Origin: Syngnathus acus
Lineage: Eukaryota > Chordata > Actinopteri > Syngnathiformes > Syngnathidae
Assembly: GCF_901709675.1 (NCBI RefSeq)
Contig: NC_051107.1
Location: 1,977,501 to 2,041,500, forward strand
Direction: 5' to 3'
Length of the DNA stretch: 64,000 bases
The position numbers were made by a program, and so were the translations under genes. Position 1 is the stretch's first letter; every line of letters begins with the position of its first letter. The notes below the pieces were generated by a model. The model made no database searches. It was not told the DNA's origin and was given only the letters and a program-made list of their open reading frames with translations. Shown piece after piece: positions 13,201 to 28,200 of this stretch.

Positions 13201-16200
13201 AATACGACCTTTTCAAAGTGATACGGCAGCTCGGAAAGCTTTAAGAGTCACTGTCTTTTCCACTTCCTCTCTTCTTTCCTGCGTTCCTCTCATCACATCC
13301 ACTCCCGGAGCGACCCTCCGCTGCCCCGTATCCTTTTTCAGCCCCCCCCCCGACCCCAATCCCAATCCCTTGGCCTCTGCAGCTCTGTTTCCTAAATTAT
13401 AGTTGTAAATCCAGCCTTACAGCGGACCTTGGAGTGAGGGAGGAAGGGAGGCAACAGGAACTACATGGAAATACATGTCGCTGGTATGTATGAGTATGGG
13501 AATAAATTATCTCATTCGCCGAGTTTCCCAGATTGCCGACTGGGCGTTTGGAATATAATATTTTAAAACCCACAACAGAAGCACACGACCTGGAAATATG
13601 ATGGATTATTCTCTGCGTTGGAAAGAAAATTCTTTGGAAATTTTTGTCATTGTGTGAAATTTTATATACCAATACTAGTATCGGTACTCAGTATCGGTAT
13701 CGAACATGCCTACTCTTCATCAACTCTTTGAATGACAGAATCATTTTTCCGACTAACCAAAATCCACGTCGATCTCAAATCCAAAGCGACACAACGCCGC
13801 CTTCGACAAAAATCTACCGGTAGATAAGAGAGTCCCTCTTCGGCGCCAACCCATTAAAAAAAAAAACGACCTCTTGAAAAACGTCTACTGCAGTGACTGC
13901 GTTAATAATGAATGGCCCGCATTAAAGATTGAACGGCGCTTCTCCTAGTGTGAATGCACAATTATTCTTCCGATCGACAACAAAGTAGCAGCCAACGTGT
14001 TGTTTGACCCCCGTGACCCCGTGTTTTAAGAATCTCGAGCTCTCGCCGGGTCACGTGACTGGCACGAGCGCTTTGCAGTTCCAGTTGAACAACCCGGCAT
14101 CCGACTCTGATATCGCATTTCTACGTCTTTTCGCATTTTATTTTGTATCTGTGACTAATTCACTGGCCGTCGTTAATCCTGCTTCCCGACACGTCTTCAT
14201 TTCCACATCTTATTCTCTCCATTTAATTGTCAGGGCTGCAGACTCTATCAAAGAAGAAGAAATATACATGTGACGCCGTACAATAAAAGATAAGGGAGCA
14301 ATGAAATGATCAAGCCCCTCCCCCCCTTATATCTTCAGCTTCTTTTTAATTAGCAGCAAAGCTGACCTCAGCTCTCCCGCTCATTCAAACAAAATCTAAT
14401 CATCACGCCATTATTTCATTCCTACAATCTCCTGTTTCTCTTTCTCCTACCACCCATGACAACGGAGGGAAACAAATGAAGCGAGGTAAGGAAAAAATGC
14501 TGAGTCATGATTCTGGTACAAGGTACAAAAAAAAAATTATTCCACTAGATTGAAGCTCCGAGGGGGGAATCACAGATTTGATTATTGTATCATCGCCCGC
14601 TTGATAATCTACACAATTATCAAAAATGCTGAGTCATGCTTAGATAAGATGATGAAGAAAAAAAAAAGCTTAACCTCAATTTCTGCTTGGCATTGTGAGA
14701 AAATGCGTCATTGTGATTGGCGTCGTCACCGTACGATAATAAAATTGATTACAGCTCTATTTTTCCGCTTTGGTTAGCAAGACGAGAGGTCACCAAGGAT
14801 ACAAACAGTCAATTGAAGACAAATATTATTTTTTGAAAGACAACAAATCATCATCTTTTCGACATTTCCCATGCAAATAACACGGATAATGTAACAATAT
14901 CGCAGCCCGGCCTTGACCACAAAGGTGCGGAACAACCATGAAGGCCATGCACAAGCTGCAAATCTCAACCACATGTGTTTCTTGCGCTGTAAAATGTGGC
15001 CTGGTTTTATGATGATAACCACAATGTCTTCTTTTGCAGAGATTTAACTTTTTAATCTTTCGCAACAAGACCAGAAACCCTTATCAGCTCGCTACATATT
15101 GCTTGGAAAAATGATGATCATTGCTTTATGCACTGCCACGATGGAATATCTTTATAAATCCATCATCCTATTGACTATTCCATCCATTAATCGAATAATC
15201 GGATGCATGAAAGTGTATTACAAAGTCATTTCCCCCCATTTATTGTTGCTAATTATGTACTGTTTAGTGATAAAAACAACTCAATAACCAAATTAATAAT
15301 ATCACACATGAGGGTTTAATATACTCGCCAAAACGATTTAGTTACAAGTGCGGTTATTGTTTTCCAAAGTAAGAGCAGACGTTTTGTTTTGATTAAACGC
15401 AAAAGATAATCATGAATGATTAAAAATATAAAATAATGAATAATTACTATTGAGACGCTACCGTTGGAGGATTTGGACCATTCTTAGGTAAAAAAAAATG
15501 GCTCTACACGATTACTCGATTATTAAAATAGATGTTGATTAATTTGATAATCGAGTATTTGTCGATTGATCGATTAATTTTGACAGCTCAGAATGGCTCT
15601 ACACGATGCCGATTAATTTGATAATCGATTACTTGCCGATTAAACGATAAATTTTGACAGCTCAAATAAATGGTTCATTATTTGGTGCATATCCTGCAGT
15701 AAAGTGATGCAAACTTTTCTTTGGGCTTCATTGATTTTACTTTACTCACTTGTCCTGTTTTACAACTGTCCAGGCGCTTTATCCGTGTGTGACAGTTACA
15801 CACACAATCTCACACGCACACAAGGGAGGGACAGAGTGAATAGGTGGGAGCTAAAAATACGCTGCCAGCCTCCGCTCCGCCGACCGGCGCTCACACAAAC
15901 ATACACAGACGGGAATACTGAGGAAGTCTCAGCTGTGATCCATCATTGAGGGACCGAAAATTATGATACCACAGAGGGAAAGACAGGCAGCGAGACGGAC
16001 CAGGAGGGGAAAAAAATGCTCACACCCTTCACAGCGCACACATTTGAAGAAAGACAGTTGAGTCTCTGTATCGCCAACTCAAAGAGCCTGTCGGTCATAA
16101 AGACCCGAAAAGGGACATAGGACCAGGTAGCCCTCTGATAAACTCAAAATTTTCAAGTAAATATTTTTAAGTCAATTCCTGCATTATGCTATGTTGGTCG

Positions 16201-19200
16201 GTTGGTCTTTCCCCCTTTCTATTCCTCCGATGCATTGACTGGATCATGAAACAAACTACCCACAATAAAAAGACCGGCATCCAATGGACTTGGACAGAAC
16301 AACTAGAAGACCTGGACTTTGCTGACGATATTGCTCTACTCTCACACAGCCGCCAACAGATACAGTAGAAAACTCAACTACTCGAAAAAACAGCAGCAGG
16401 ACTGGGACTAAAAATAAACGGAGCAAAAACCAAAGTAACGCGAGTAAACAACAAAAACACAAACCCCATCAACCTCAGGGGCTGTCCGCTGGAGGAGGTA
16501 GACAAATTCACATACCTAGGAAGTGTAATTGCAGTGGACGGTGGAACGGTTGTGAAATCAAGAATAGGGAAAGTTCAATTCAACATATTAGATAAGATCT
16601 GGAAAACCAAAACCATTTCACTCAATACTAAACTCAAAATCTTCAACTCCAACGTCAAAACAGTGCTGCTATATGGATCAGAAACATGGAGGACCACAAA
16701 ACACATCACCGCTAAACAGCAAACCATTGCCTAAGACGCATCCTCGGGATCTTCTGGCCCAACCGCATCAGCAACACCAGCCTATGGGACCGCACCAAAC
16801 AAGAAAAAAATAGAGATACAGGTTTTGAGGACGAAGTGAAGCTGGATAGGACATACCCTGAGAAAAAACAACATGGCTATAACCAAACCGGCGTTAACAT
16901 GGAACCCACAAGGCAAAAGAAGCAGAGGGAGACCCAAAAACAACTGGAGAAGGAGCACAGAGCTGGACGTCAAGAAGATGGGACTGTCGTGGAAACAGCT
17001 AGAGAAAATGGCACAAGACAGACGAGGGTGGAAACTCTTCATCGATGGCCTATGTTCCGAAAGGAATGAAAAGGCCTGACTAACTAACTAACTTGCATTA
17101 TATTTTTGCCCAGCAAATATTGATTGAGAAGTAGCCTAGTCGCTTCCTCCTCTAGTTAATCCACTCTATCCCTGGAGGATCCAGATTCTCTGTATTTGTG
17201 TGTACGAGAAGCCACAAAGGCATTTTGTCATGTTTATTCCCTCGTTTTATTGCCTGCGTGTGTTTAACTTTGTAAACATCCACCGGGCAGAGTGACAGGG
17301 GCGTATTCTCGGGGAGGCGTGACGATAAATCAACACCGGCTGGTATGAAAGTGTCGTGACGTTTGTTTAGTCCTAAATTTACCCTCGGTGGTCGGAAGCG
17401 TGCCGACACGTGAAGGAATCCTACCTGCTGTTTGAGCTCATGAACCAACCCGTCCTTCTCCCTCTTTAGGGCGGCCACTTCTTCTTGGGTTTTCTTCTTC
17501 TTGGATGAGGAGAGCTCCAGCAAGGCGATGTTGGCGTCCTTCTCGCTAATAGCAGCTAGCAGCGCCTCTTGTCTGCACACAAAAACACGGAGGTTAAGAA
17601 CATCTTGAGGGGTCGTGAGGAAGGAGGAACTCATTGAAGGAGGTCAGCCAAATTGAACTTGACCAATGTTTGTTCCTAAGATTCAAAAAGTGCAAAGTCA
17701 GGGGATGTTTTTTGTGCCCAAACTTATAAATCATATATCGCATAAATAGAAAGGGCCGTTAGCGTCAACTGTCAACAACCAAAACATGTGCTGTCAACAA
17801 GAGAAGCAAACAAAGCTTCGGTTTGGTGATCACAAAGCTCGGTTTCCTTTTTCATTTGTGACCCCCGCGACATATAAATCATACAGATTTGTATGTATAA
17901 AGACAAAAGCCTCAAAGAGCAGACGTGCAATTATACGAATCCGCCCACGACTCCCCTTTTGCTGCAAAGTCATGCGTTTATTCCTTCCAATATATATTTT
18001 TTTTTGTTTCAATTTGGAACACGCGCTTGTGCGTGCGTCGCTGCGGCAGCGACGGAATGCGGCGATGAGAGTGTCTAAATGAAGACAGATTACACGTTTC
18101 GCCTGGGTGAGGGCCCGCGGATTCTTCGGTCAACCTCGCTGACCGCGCTGTCAGTGTCCCATCATGCATCTGTGCTGCGGCGCTCATTAGCTAGACAGCA
18201 GCTGGACACGCTTAAGCCACGATTGATGGATCAATCCTCCCGATGATTAGTTTGCTTTATGAAATTATTAAATGTGAATGAATGGGAATGGCTCTTGAAT
18301 TCGTTGGTGCAGTTTGCAAAGTCTACTAGTTATTAATTTAGACCGTCTAATCGACAACAAACCGATTATCTAATTAATCGCCTTGTATCTTAATAATCGA
18401 GTCATCGTTTAGAGACCATTTTTTTTCAAACAAGATTGTCCAACTCTTCTGATTTCAGGCTCAGATTTCTGAATGCAGACTGACTTATCTTTTGTGTGTT
18501 TAGTCAAAAGAAGAGATTTGCAAAAATCTGCTTTTACTTTGGAAAACAATGCTTTTGTGTCATATTGCTTAATTGTTGTTTAGTTTTTTTATCACTAAAA
18601 GAACAAAAATAATTGGTTGAAAACTGTAACCAGGGAAAAAGGTTTTCATTACACTTTAATTAAAATGCAAATAGAATTATAGCAGATTATTCGATTAATC
18701 GATATAATAAAAAAATATTCAGATTATTCGACTACCGTATTTTCCGGACTATAAGGCGCACCGGACTATAAGGCGCGCCTTCAATGAATGGCCCATTTTA
18801 AAACTTTGTCCTTATATAAGGCGCACCGGACTATAAGGCGCACCATTAATGCATCATGTCAGATTTTTAATCCAAATCAAATCATTCTCCATTTTATCTT
18901 TTTTATTTCAACTTCAGACGCAACAAATTACTTTATAATCACAAAATAATGATCCATAGTATTTTTGATTCATGATTCATAGTCTTCAGCGGGCCACTTA
19001 TGATTTATTTTATGACACAATGCTTCGGGCCAGTTTAAATTTAGGGATTTGGTCCATATATAAGGCGCACTGGACTATAAGGCGCACTGTAGGCTTTTGA
19101 GAAAATTTTAGGTTTTTAGGTGCGCCTTATAGTCCGGAAAATACGGTAATTAAAATATTCAATAGTGACAGCTCCACACTGAAGAGACGAGAACCATCTA

Positions 19201-22200
19201 GAAGGACAACCATTTCTGCAGCACTCCACCACAAAAACGTTTTGACGTGAATGCCAGGCGTCATGTTTAGAGGGAAACCAGGCAAAAATAATTGATTCTA
19301 TTTTAGGATGAGGTCGTTATGTAAAATGTGGAAAAAGGCTGTGATGCACCATCTTTGACGCTGTAATGCTAAAATCTCAAAACTCATGTTGCTATTTGCA
19401 ACAACACTGTCTCAACACACAACAGGATATCTCATTTTCAACTAAATCTGAGATTTACCCGCCTGCTCGCAACGCTTATAAACCAAGGTGATAAAAACAA
19501 TATTTATTCCAGATGTCTTCATGGTGGGCCTCTCTCTCTCTATCTCCGTACAACACACACCAATTTTTTTCCTCATCTCTTTCACCTTCACCGATCCTCC
19601 ATCACTCGCTCTATCGCTCACCCCCTCCGCTAGCAAAGGAGACAAGCGGCATTCTTTCCGTCGTTTTGGCGCTCGTGCGCCATGATGTCATCGCGGCGGC
19701 GACAAGGCAGATAATAAGCAGACGCGCACAAGCGCAACCAGGCACCTGACCTCCGCCCCCCACGCGCACGCACGCACACACACGCGGGCCCTTCTCCATC
19801 CTAACGCCACTTAAAGCCTCTCGCTGTATCGGGGACGGCGAATGGCCGACGTTAGATCCCAAACCTTAGCGTGTGGTGTCTTATCTCCTCCGATGCTGTC
19901 ACATTACAGCAACGGCGAGCGTGTGCACGAGTGTCTAATCAAGTGAGAGTTCAATGTCTGCAGTTATGATAGCGTGGCTCCCTTCGTGGGTTACTTTATA
20001 TTTGTGCGAGTCCATGCGCTGTGAGATTGGCCAGTCTCTGCGTAAAACAAACACGAGGCTCTGTTAAAAATAATCCTCTCTCGCTCTGTGACTATATGGC
20101 CCCGTTTTACACTGGAAAAAGCCCCTGATGGAATTGTTGGGTTACAAGCTCATTTTGGGAAAGGGGAGGTTTACATCCATAGGGCCATGTGGAGATATTT
20201 TATAAGCACTATTGTGGAATGAGAATATCGGTTTCAAGTGTGCCCGTGAATTTGACACGCAGCAGATGAGAGAGTTGTAAACAACCGTGCCGAATTGAAA
20301 TAGTTCAAAAGAATATTAATAAAAGGACTGAGCGTGAAAATGTGCCACTCTGCTGTCAATTGTCAATCAAATACGATTAACAACAACTTGGACGATGGAT
20401 GCTATTTTATCTAGCATACGCTTCGGACAATGAAGGAAAGAATCATTTTTGGGTTGTGGGCTTAGCTAGCTAGCTAAATGCACATTGTGGTAGATAATGA
20501 CGCGGAAGAAGGCGGTCAAGTTCTTAATAGTGAAGGAGGGACAACTCATGCTGGACTCCAAACTGGGTTACTAGGAATCGTTTGAGCCACACCCCCACAA
20601 AAAAATTTGAAAATCGGAAATGGTCCCTAAAAAAAAAAACTACAGAGTTCTCAATCCCCTAAACATGTACATTATAATGTGTTTTCACTTCACAAGGCCT
20701 TTAATTGGTCAGAAAATTATTTATTTACCTTTTATGTATTGTTGTACAATAACAAATATCAAAAATAAATATCGTGTCCATAGTAAGTAAATGTGAGATT
20801 AAATTGAGGGACAAGAACTTCATTGTTTTATGAAACCGTATATACTCTTTTGAAAAAAAATTAAGTGGTGTGCTGTGAGGTTTATTGAATTTTAAAAATA
20901 TATAAAATATATACTTTTTGATGAACCGCAGCTGTGTGGCGCTGAGGGATGCGACCACCTGAACGCAAGCTGAGGTCAGAGCGGCGGTGGCGGCAGATGG
21001 TGGAAAAATGAAAGCGGCGGGCAGAAGCATCTAACTTTGACGTGGATGGGAGGGGGTGGGGGGGGCACAGGTGACGACCACTAAGATGTGTGCTTTTCAT
21101 ACAGCAGCTAATAAAACACAACTTTAGAAGCACTGTGGTGTCAGCGGGAGGGCAGAAATACGGAAGACGGAACGGGGGAGAAAAAAAAAAGAGGCGAGGG
21201 TAATTAGATGCAGGACCCACAAGCTCAAATCCATACGCACACCTGAGCCATGATCTACTTTGTGTGCAAGGATTCAAATTAATCCCTTTCAATAATTCCT
21301 CCCAGGCATCATTAAAGCCGCCAAATGTAAATACAGTGGATATAATTTAACATTGAATGTGATTAGTTAACACAGCCACATTTCCAATTATGAGAGGGTG
21401 TGCACACTTGTGCAACTACATGATCTCAGTTTATTTTTACTTGGTCTCTCAGAAATGTTGTTTTTCATTTGAGGTGTATAAATTATATGTCACACGACCA
21501 GATTATTTTTTTGTATATCACCCAAACGATTTGAAAAGGGGTGTGTAGACTTTTTATATCCGCTAACACAGGCCAGACATTCGTAAAGAACAAACCCACA
21601 TGACACGTCAGAGCGACTCTCGTGAAACATTTGTCCGTTTGGCCATATGTGCGGCATCAAAGCCAAAGCAGTCAATAAAAAAAGAAAAAAAAGAAAAACC
21701 ATTTACTACTTCTCTCCTCTCTCTTTTTGAACCGCTTAATGCTGTTATCGGGAAAACTGATCAACTCCTACCGCAGCTGTGCTTTCAAAAAAAAAAAAAA
21801 ATCCTTTAAATTCCCATTGGAGGTCCATTTTAAAAGTCAGCCGAGGGGATCGTTTTACATATAAAAAAAAACGTGGGATGTCTGGAATTATCGTTCTAAA
21901 TGCCCCCACAGGCTAATATTTACCCTGCCAATGTGTTTAATTGTACTTATTAAAAGCTCAAAATGTACATGAGGAGCGCCCACGTCGACTTGTGTGCTTT
22001 TCCATTCAATCGAAGGAAATATTTTTTTGCGTCGCATACCGGTCAGTGACAGACGACTGCGAGACCGTCGGAGACTTTTGGCAAAGGTGAGCGAGTGGAA
22101 TTAAAAGTGTGCGAGCGTTAAGAAGGGAAAGCTCCCTCAAAGAGCTGTTGTACATCACAGAGGCTTAAAGAAAAGACGGCACACACACACACACACTGAC

Positions 22201-25200
22201 AGGGGAGGGAATAAACTGCCTGGAGGATTTGGAGAGAAAACAAATCAAAGAGACATGAAGGGGGAGAGAGAGAGAGAGACGGCGAGCCGGGGAAGCGGCG
22301 CAGTAGGGAAGCGTGGTGGAGAGACAATGCCAGCGTGTTTGGTGAGAGAGAGCGAGACAAGAGAAGAGGGCAGGTGGGACTGCTGCGTGACAGAATGAGG
22401 ATCTGATCTTGACACATTTCCCCCCATTTTCATCTCACTCCTCGCCCCCTCCCATCCCTTCTCCCTTTGTTCACGATTCTGTCTTCCCTCTCGCCCAGGC
22501 GTAGTTTTTTTTTTTTTAACGCGCACACGTAGACGCATACTGTGACTAATAGGAAAGGTGTAAAATGCATTAGCAGGGGTCTGCTGGAGTTTGCACTTTT
22601 GATGGGACCACACGTGCAAATGCACACCCGAAAGGCTTTGAGGAAGCGAACCAATGAAGAAAAAAAAAAATGTCAGCAAAGTGGCAAAATATGGCAGAAT
22701 CCGCCAGTGAGTTTAACTGCAGTAAAGGGAAACACGGTGGCCATCTTGAATTTTGGGAGGTTGGTGAGATTTTTACGAATGGCCGGTCGACCTGCATGGT
22801 AACCAAAAAAAAAAATTCAAAATAATATAATAATAAAAAATGTATATATACAATCACAAATTCCAACCTAAAACAAAGACAATTCAACCCTCACCACGCC
22901 CAGCCACACCAAAATTTGCCGATTCTATTAGATAATTTTTTGTAAAATAGTCAAACATGCTGCCTTTAGTTGTTACAAACATCACATAGTTAAGAAATTG
23001 ATTGGTCAATAAAATTGGCGATCAGAAACTTATTCTAACAAACATCGAAATTGGAATTGGTTAAGCTCTAATCATTTTATTCCAATTACTCGATTAGTCC
23101 ATTGCTTTCCTTACGTCCTATAAATAATCCACGAAAAATTCAAGTACAGTATCTACAAAAGCTTCAGATTCGGATCCTCTGGCCTTTCGCCACTCCATTT
23201 CCCCTCCATCGCCTCTGAGTGGAAGACACACAAATCATCAAAAAGCACCGAATAAGCAAAAGAAAAAAAAAAAAAACGCCAGCCACGCTTTGAGCTAGTA
23301 AGACCGAGTGTCAAACGGCGCGGCCCCTTTTAGTCGCACTAAGCTCCCGACAAGCCCGCAACAAACAAACCTCCATTTGGCACTCGGTTATAATCTCATT
23401 GCTGTCTGAAGGGATCAAAGCGCTTGTCTCGCTTCTATAATATGTACATACATGCATGTGTGTGTCTTCCAAGCAGTCACGCTTTCTTGTCTGTTTATGC
23501 GCACCATTCGGTCTGGCCGCCGGTCTTATTTACACGGGTGACACGCTTTGACACATTGTTAGCATAACGTAAAGCTGGTATGAATCTGCGCACATACACA
23601 AAAAAAAAGAAAAGGGAAACGTGGATACGGTGAATAGCAAAAACACGTGCGATTGATTTCGCACAGCATGGGGTGACAATAGCGACGGAAATACAGACGG
23701 GCGCTAACGACATATCCAGGCCGTCGCGCAAGAAGCTATAGCCACGGACAAAAAAGACGTAAAGGAAGGCGGGAGAGGGACGTGAGAAGCGCGCGGGGGC
23801 GGACTGAAGGAAAGCCTTGGAGAGTGATGGAGAGGAAGACGGGATGAGGGAAGGGACGGAGGACAGTGGAAGAAGCTGAGAAGGAGCGTCGGAGGAGCGA
23901 TAAATTACATTTACAGCATTAGCCTTGAGGCATCAACATCACTAGTCGAGTGGGAAAACGGGGGAAACTTGAGCATCAGAATAGGTTGGAGTTTAATTGG
24001 ACTTGTTAGACTCAAAAGTGTTACAATTGTGCTTAAAAGTTAACTTGGCAACATTTATGACATATTGCTATTTTTTTTGTCTGTTTCTTTTAGTATTCAA
24101 CTTTACAACAGAGAAAAGAAAACAATTGAGGAAAATAACGGAATTAAAAACGGTTGATTTTTGCAGATTTTTTTTTATAGCGATGTTTGTCATTTTTAAC
24201 GTCCTGCTAGCAAATCAAAACAAGATTTCTTATGTAGTTACTCCAAAAATATCTTTTCCTGTTTTTGGAAAACTTTCATATCACGTATGACAACTATGCT
24301 ATTAGGCTAACGGAATTCTATGTAAACGAAGTGCCTTGGCAAAAAAATCATTTCCAAGGTGGCAGAATTCTTTCTAGTCTAATTTGTAGTGTCAAGTCGT
24401 TTTTATAAAATAGCGCACAACCTTTGTCTGAAAACGACCTAATTATGCCGTTTTATTTGCCTGCGAAAGCACACAAGAACATTTTGCCTCACCACTAACA
24501 ACAACCCTGGAAGCCACACTGCCAAAAAAATCATCAAGTGCACCCGTTGTTTCATTTTCCCAACGCTCTCCATGGTGATAAATTGTCTTTTTTAACATTA
24601 CAATCTCCAGAACAACCTTGCGCAAATAAACACAAATCGACATCTCGCTGCTTTTACGTCTCGGAACATTTGCCCCGGCGAACAATTTCTGATATTAGCG
24701 CTCGTAAAAAATGCTACGCGCGCCTTTCTGTGATGGCAAAAACAATGACCCATAAATTAAAATCCCGCGAACGGGCTGTTAAAACCTCATTGCACGCGTG
24801 AAACATCATGAAGTGCTTAGAAGTTGAATACATATATAATTCAGTCTTAAAGAATGATGGATGAACAGAAGGAGCTGGGGAGACAGCGATGGGGGTAATA
24901 TAATTTCAAGCGCACGCTTTTGTTGGCCGGACTCGGTTATCTTTGGACAGCTGTCTTTCTCCCTCTTTGCTTTCGCTCGTTTTCCCGCTGCCAAGAAACA
25001 CTTCAATGCTCATTTTCGTTCATTTGACTATCCTCCTTCCCACTTCCCCCTCGCTAGCAAAGCTACAACTCGCTCGCTGATGACATCTTGGACGTGTACA
25101 GTTTGGAAGAAAAGTGAGACAGAATGTCACAGATGCACTGCTTGAGCGTGTGTGTGTGTGTGTGTGTGTGTGCGCACGCTAATATATTCTAAGCCTGTCC

Positions 25201-28200
25201 TAGAAGCCCGCTGAAAGCTCGGGTATCATATATCATGTCTAACAGAAACATTAAACTTTACACCAGTGTTAAATCGGGCAACAAATCAGACATCAAACCT
25301 CAAAGAGTTATGATCGCCTGTGGCCGCACTTTTTTTTTCACGCACAGAGACGAACACGGGGCGACGCAGGCACGAATCGGAGAAGGCCAGTGGCGTCGCG
25401 CGCGTCATATAAGTCAATGGAAGACAGCTAGAGAAGTGAAGCGAGTGATTGAATTAAAAAAAACTATAATCCATTACGGTGGAGCAACTCAGAGACATAA
25501 AGTTACAATAGTCGCAGGTATGTATCCTTTATCCTCTGCAAAGACAAAAATTAAGGCAGCTCATTTCCATGTGCATGTTTGTGTTATACTGCCCCTAGTG
25601 GCCAAGGTATATACACCAGAGAGAGCAGCACAATATCCATAGAACTGAAGCAAAAAAAATGCAGGTTAAAAGTGTATTAAGGCTGCAACTATTGATTATA
25701 ATCGATTATAATCAAAAAATATTTTAAAAAGATGATCAGTTTCAAGTAATGTTTTCTAGATTAATTTTTTTGTCCTTGTTGTCCATTTTTACAGAGTTCA
25801 TAAATTAAATAATATTTCACGCTGAGAAGCTAAAATTGTTGACATTTGGGCAATTTTAAATTAAAAACAAGATTTTGTATAAAAAAAAAACAATTCGTGG
25901 TCAATTTATCGAATAATCATGCAATGCACTGTCAAAGCACATGCTCGTTTATGTGACTGTCTTCCCATGATGCCACAAAAACTCTGGCTTTGTGCTTCTT
26001 GCTCAAGTATTGTTCCAGTCCATGTAAATCCTCAGCGGTGTAAGACCGCTGGACTCCTCTTGGCTTATGCAAGACCGTCCATTAATGTTGCATTAAAAGT
26101 AAGCCCGGGTGGACGTCTGCGTATGCAATCAATCATATGAAGAGCTCTCAAGTGCTACATGCTTACTGCATTAATAGTCTACTTAACTCTGCGGCTTTAA
26201 GGAGCAGAGAGGAGATAAGATGGAGGTTAGGTGAGAAACCCCACGAAAGAGAGAGGCGCTAATTCTGAATTCAAAGCCGAAATTCAAATTCTTACTTCAT
26301 CTCCAGGACCTCTTCCAGGTGCTTTCGCCGTTCGGCCCGCAGGGCAGTCAGGTGACCTTCCTTCTCGGCCAGTGACAGCTGAGTGGATGACAGCTTGGCT
26401 TTCATCACCTCCAGCTCTTGTTTCACCTTTTCCATTGCAACCAGCAGGTCCTCCACCTGACGCACACATATAGACGTACGGTTACTTGGTCGTAGTGATT
26501 TTGTGCAGAACTTTTGACATAGCCGCTCCTGATGTTCCGTGTATATAACTGCGGGCGTTTTCAGGAATGTTTTTACATGCATTAGCCCAAAAAGGCTTTG
26601 GGCAGTGTGACCTCTAGGGGGCGCCAGAATCAGTTGGCAATTCACGTTAATATTAATAAAATAAAATAATAAAAGTTAATATGTGGATCTTATTTCTTGT
26701 TTTGCATCGGGGAAAAAAGAAAAATCACAAAAACAGACATCATGCCCCTTTTTCTTCCAAAAAATGAAAAACAGTAATGTCTGCGGCTCGTTACCTTTGA
26801 CCACCTAAAGCCAGTCGTGCTGAGTTCACTATTAGAGAGCTGCGTGCAAAGAGGAAAAAAAGGGACGAACAGACGGAAGAAGTGGAGGAAAACATGACAG
26901 CCCACAAGTTAAAACAATAAAAAGAAAGGAAGTAAAAGCGGTAAGGAGGAGAGAGAGAAGATAGAGATGCTTCAGTCAAGTCATTGAATGCAGCAAAACG
27001 TAATGAAACACACAAGCTCCATTGTGAATTCCAAGCACAGGTGGGAGGGGTGAACTCTGAGAGATGGAGAGAGGAATCCTGAGTGGAAAAAGAAGGAACT
27101 GCAGAGAAAAATGACAAAATCTGACAGGTGGGGTGTGTCAGGGGCTTGCCACAAAGCCTCCACTGACCATTAATGACGAATGTCTCGCTCAAAATGTCGC
27201 CTGGATTTTGGTGCGGTCAACCGCTTGAGCTGGGTTGGTTCCCTGACACACAAACATGCCACTCAATATATGGCAAAAGGCCTCGGGATTTAATTTTTTT
27301 GTATTTTTTTACACCGCCCCATTCATAAAAAAAAACAAATTCTGATAAATATTCAAAGTATATCACGTAAAATATACGTACAATAAACGGAGGAAAATAA
27401 AAAATCTGAGAAAATATTAAAGAAATGGAAAAAAATCGTGAGTTTTCATCCATCCATTAGAAATTTTAATTAATAAAAATTAAATATATGCTATGTCTAA
27501 TATATGTCCAATAAAAATCACATTCGATTATTTTTCCTTTCGTTTTTCTGCTTCGGCTACATTCGCAAAAACAACCACGCTCCATTGAACGCTTCGCTTT
27601 TGCAAGGCCCCTTTTGACCGACTCATTATTGTCTCTGTCTCTGCCGTGATTTTATAAATCATAACGGCAAGGCCTAATTGCGGTGACACGCTCGTAAAAA
27701 GAAAAAAAAGAAAAAGAGAGGAACATAAAAATATTTATTTTCCCGTGTCTATGCAAAGAATCCAAGAGTCCCTCTGGCCGCCACTGAATGCGATGCTGTT
27801 TAAAAGCAGCTAACACTTTTTCAGTCGTGTTTATGTGCGTTGGAAGGAATCTATGTCGTGTACATTGAACGCTGTTCTGTACATTGCCGGTTTGTGCAAA
27901 ATGGCCGAATTACTGTTGACGTTGGGCCATGTTTGCGTTTGGCCGTCTTCGGCCACCACTTGTCATTTCTGCTCCGCGTTCAAAATCCAGGACACAGCGT
28001 CCTACCTCAATTAAAGAGGCCACTTCTTTTTTTTTTTTGGTTAAGTGTCATGGCAATACATTGGAAACAAACTCAGAGATGAACACGTTTTTTTCCATGC
28101 AATTCTGCCCAATCCTTCTTGTGTGCTATTGCTTAGCTGTTTATTTGTTTTCGTCACTAAACAAACATCAATAATTGGTTAGTAGCGCTTTATGAGGTCA

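Larger units (their letters stand above)
13170..17424 (-). other. erc1 intron c18-c19
   Basis: 4.3 kb. Contains an AT-rich dispersed repeat (15157-15665) and a truncated LINE (16190-17094). The stretch 13170-15150 shows nothing beyond a short TATCGGTA repeat near 13673-13712. Confidence 0.75.
17573..26295 (-). other. erc1 intron c17-c18 (longest)
   Basis: 8.7 kb. Holds repeats at 18300-18730, 18733-19148, 21332-21565 and 25680-25920, GA-rich tracts at 22250-22500 and 23740-23900, and a GT repeat at 25148-25172. No exon-like sequence recognised. Confidence 0.75.

Noticed and set aside
22118-22679. Overlapping long frames around a GA-rich tract
   Set aside because: Simple-sequence GAGA/CTCT translation (Leu/Ser/Pro runs).
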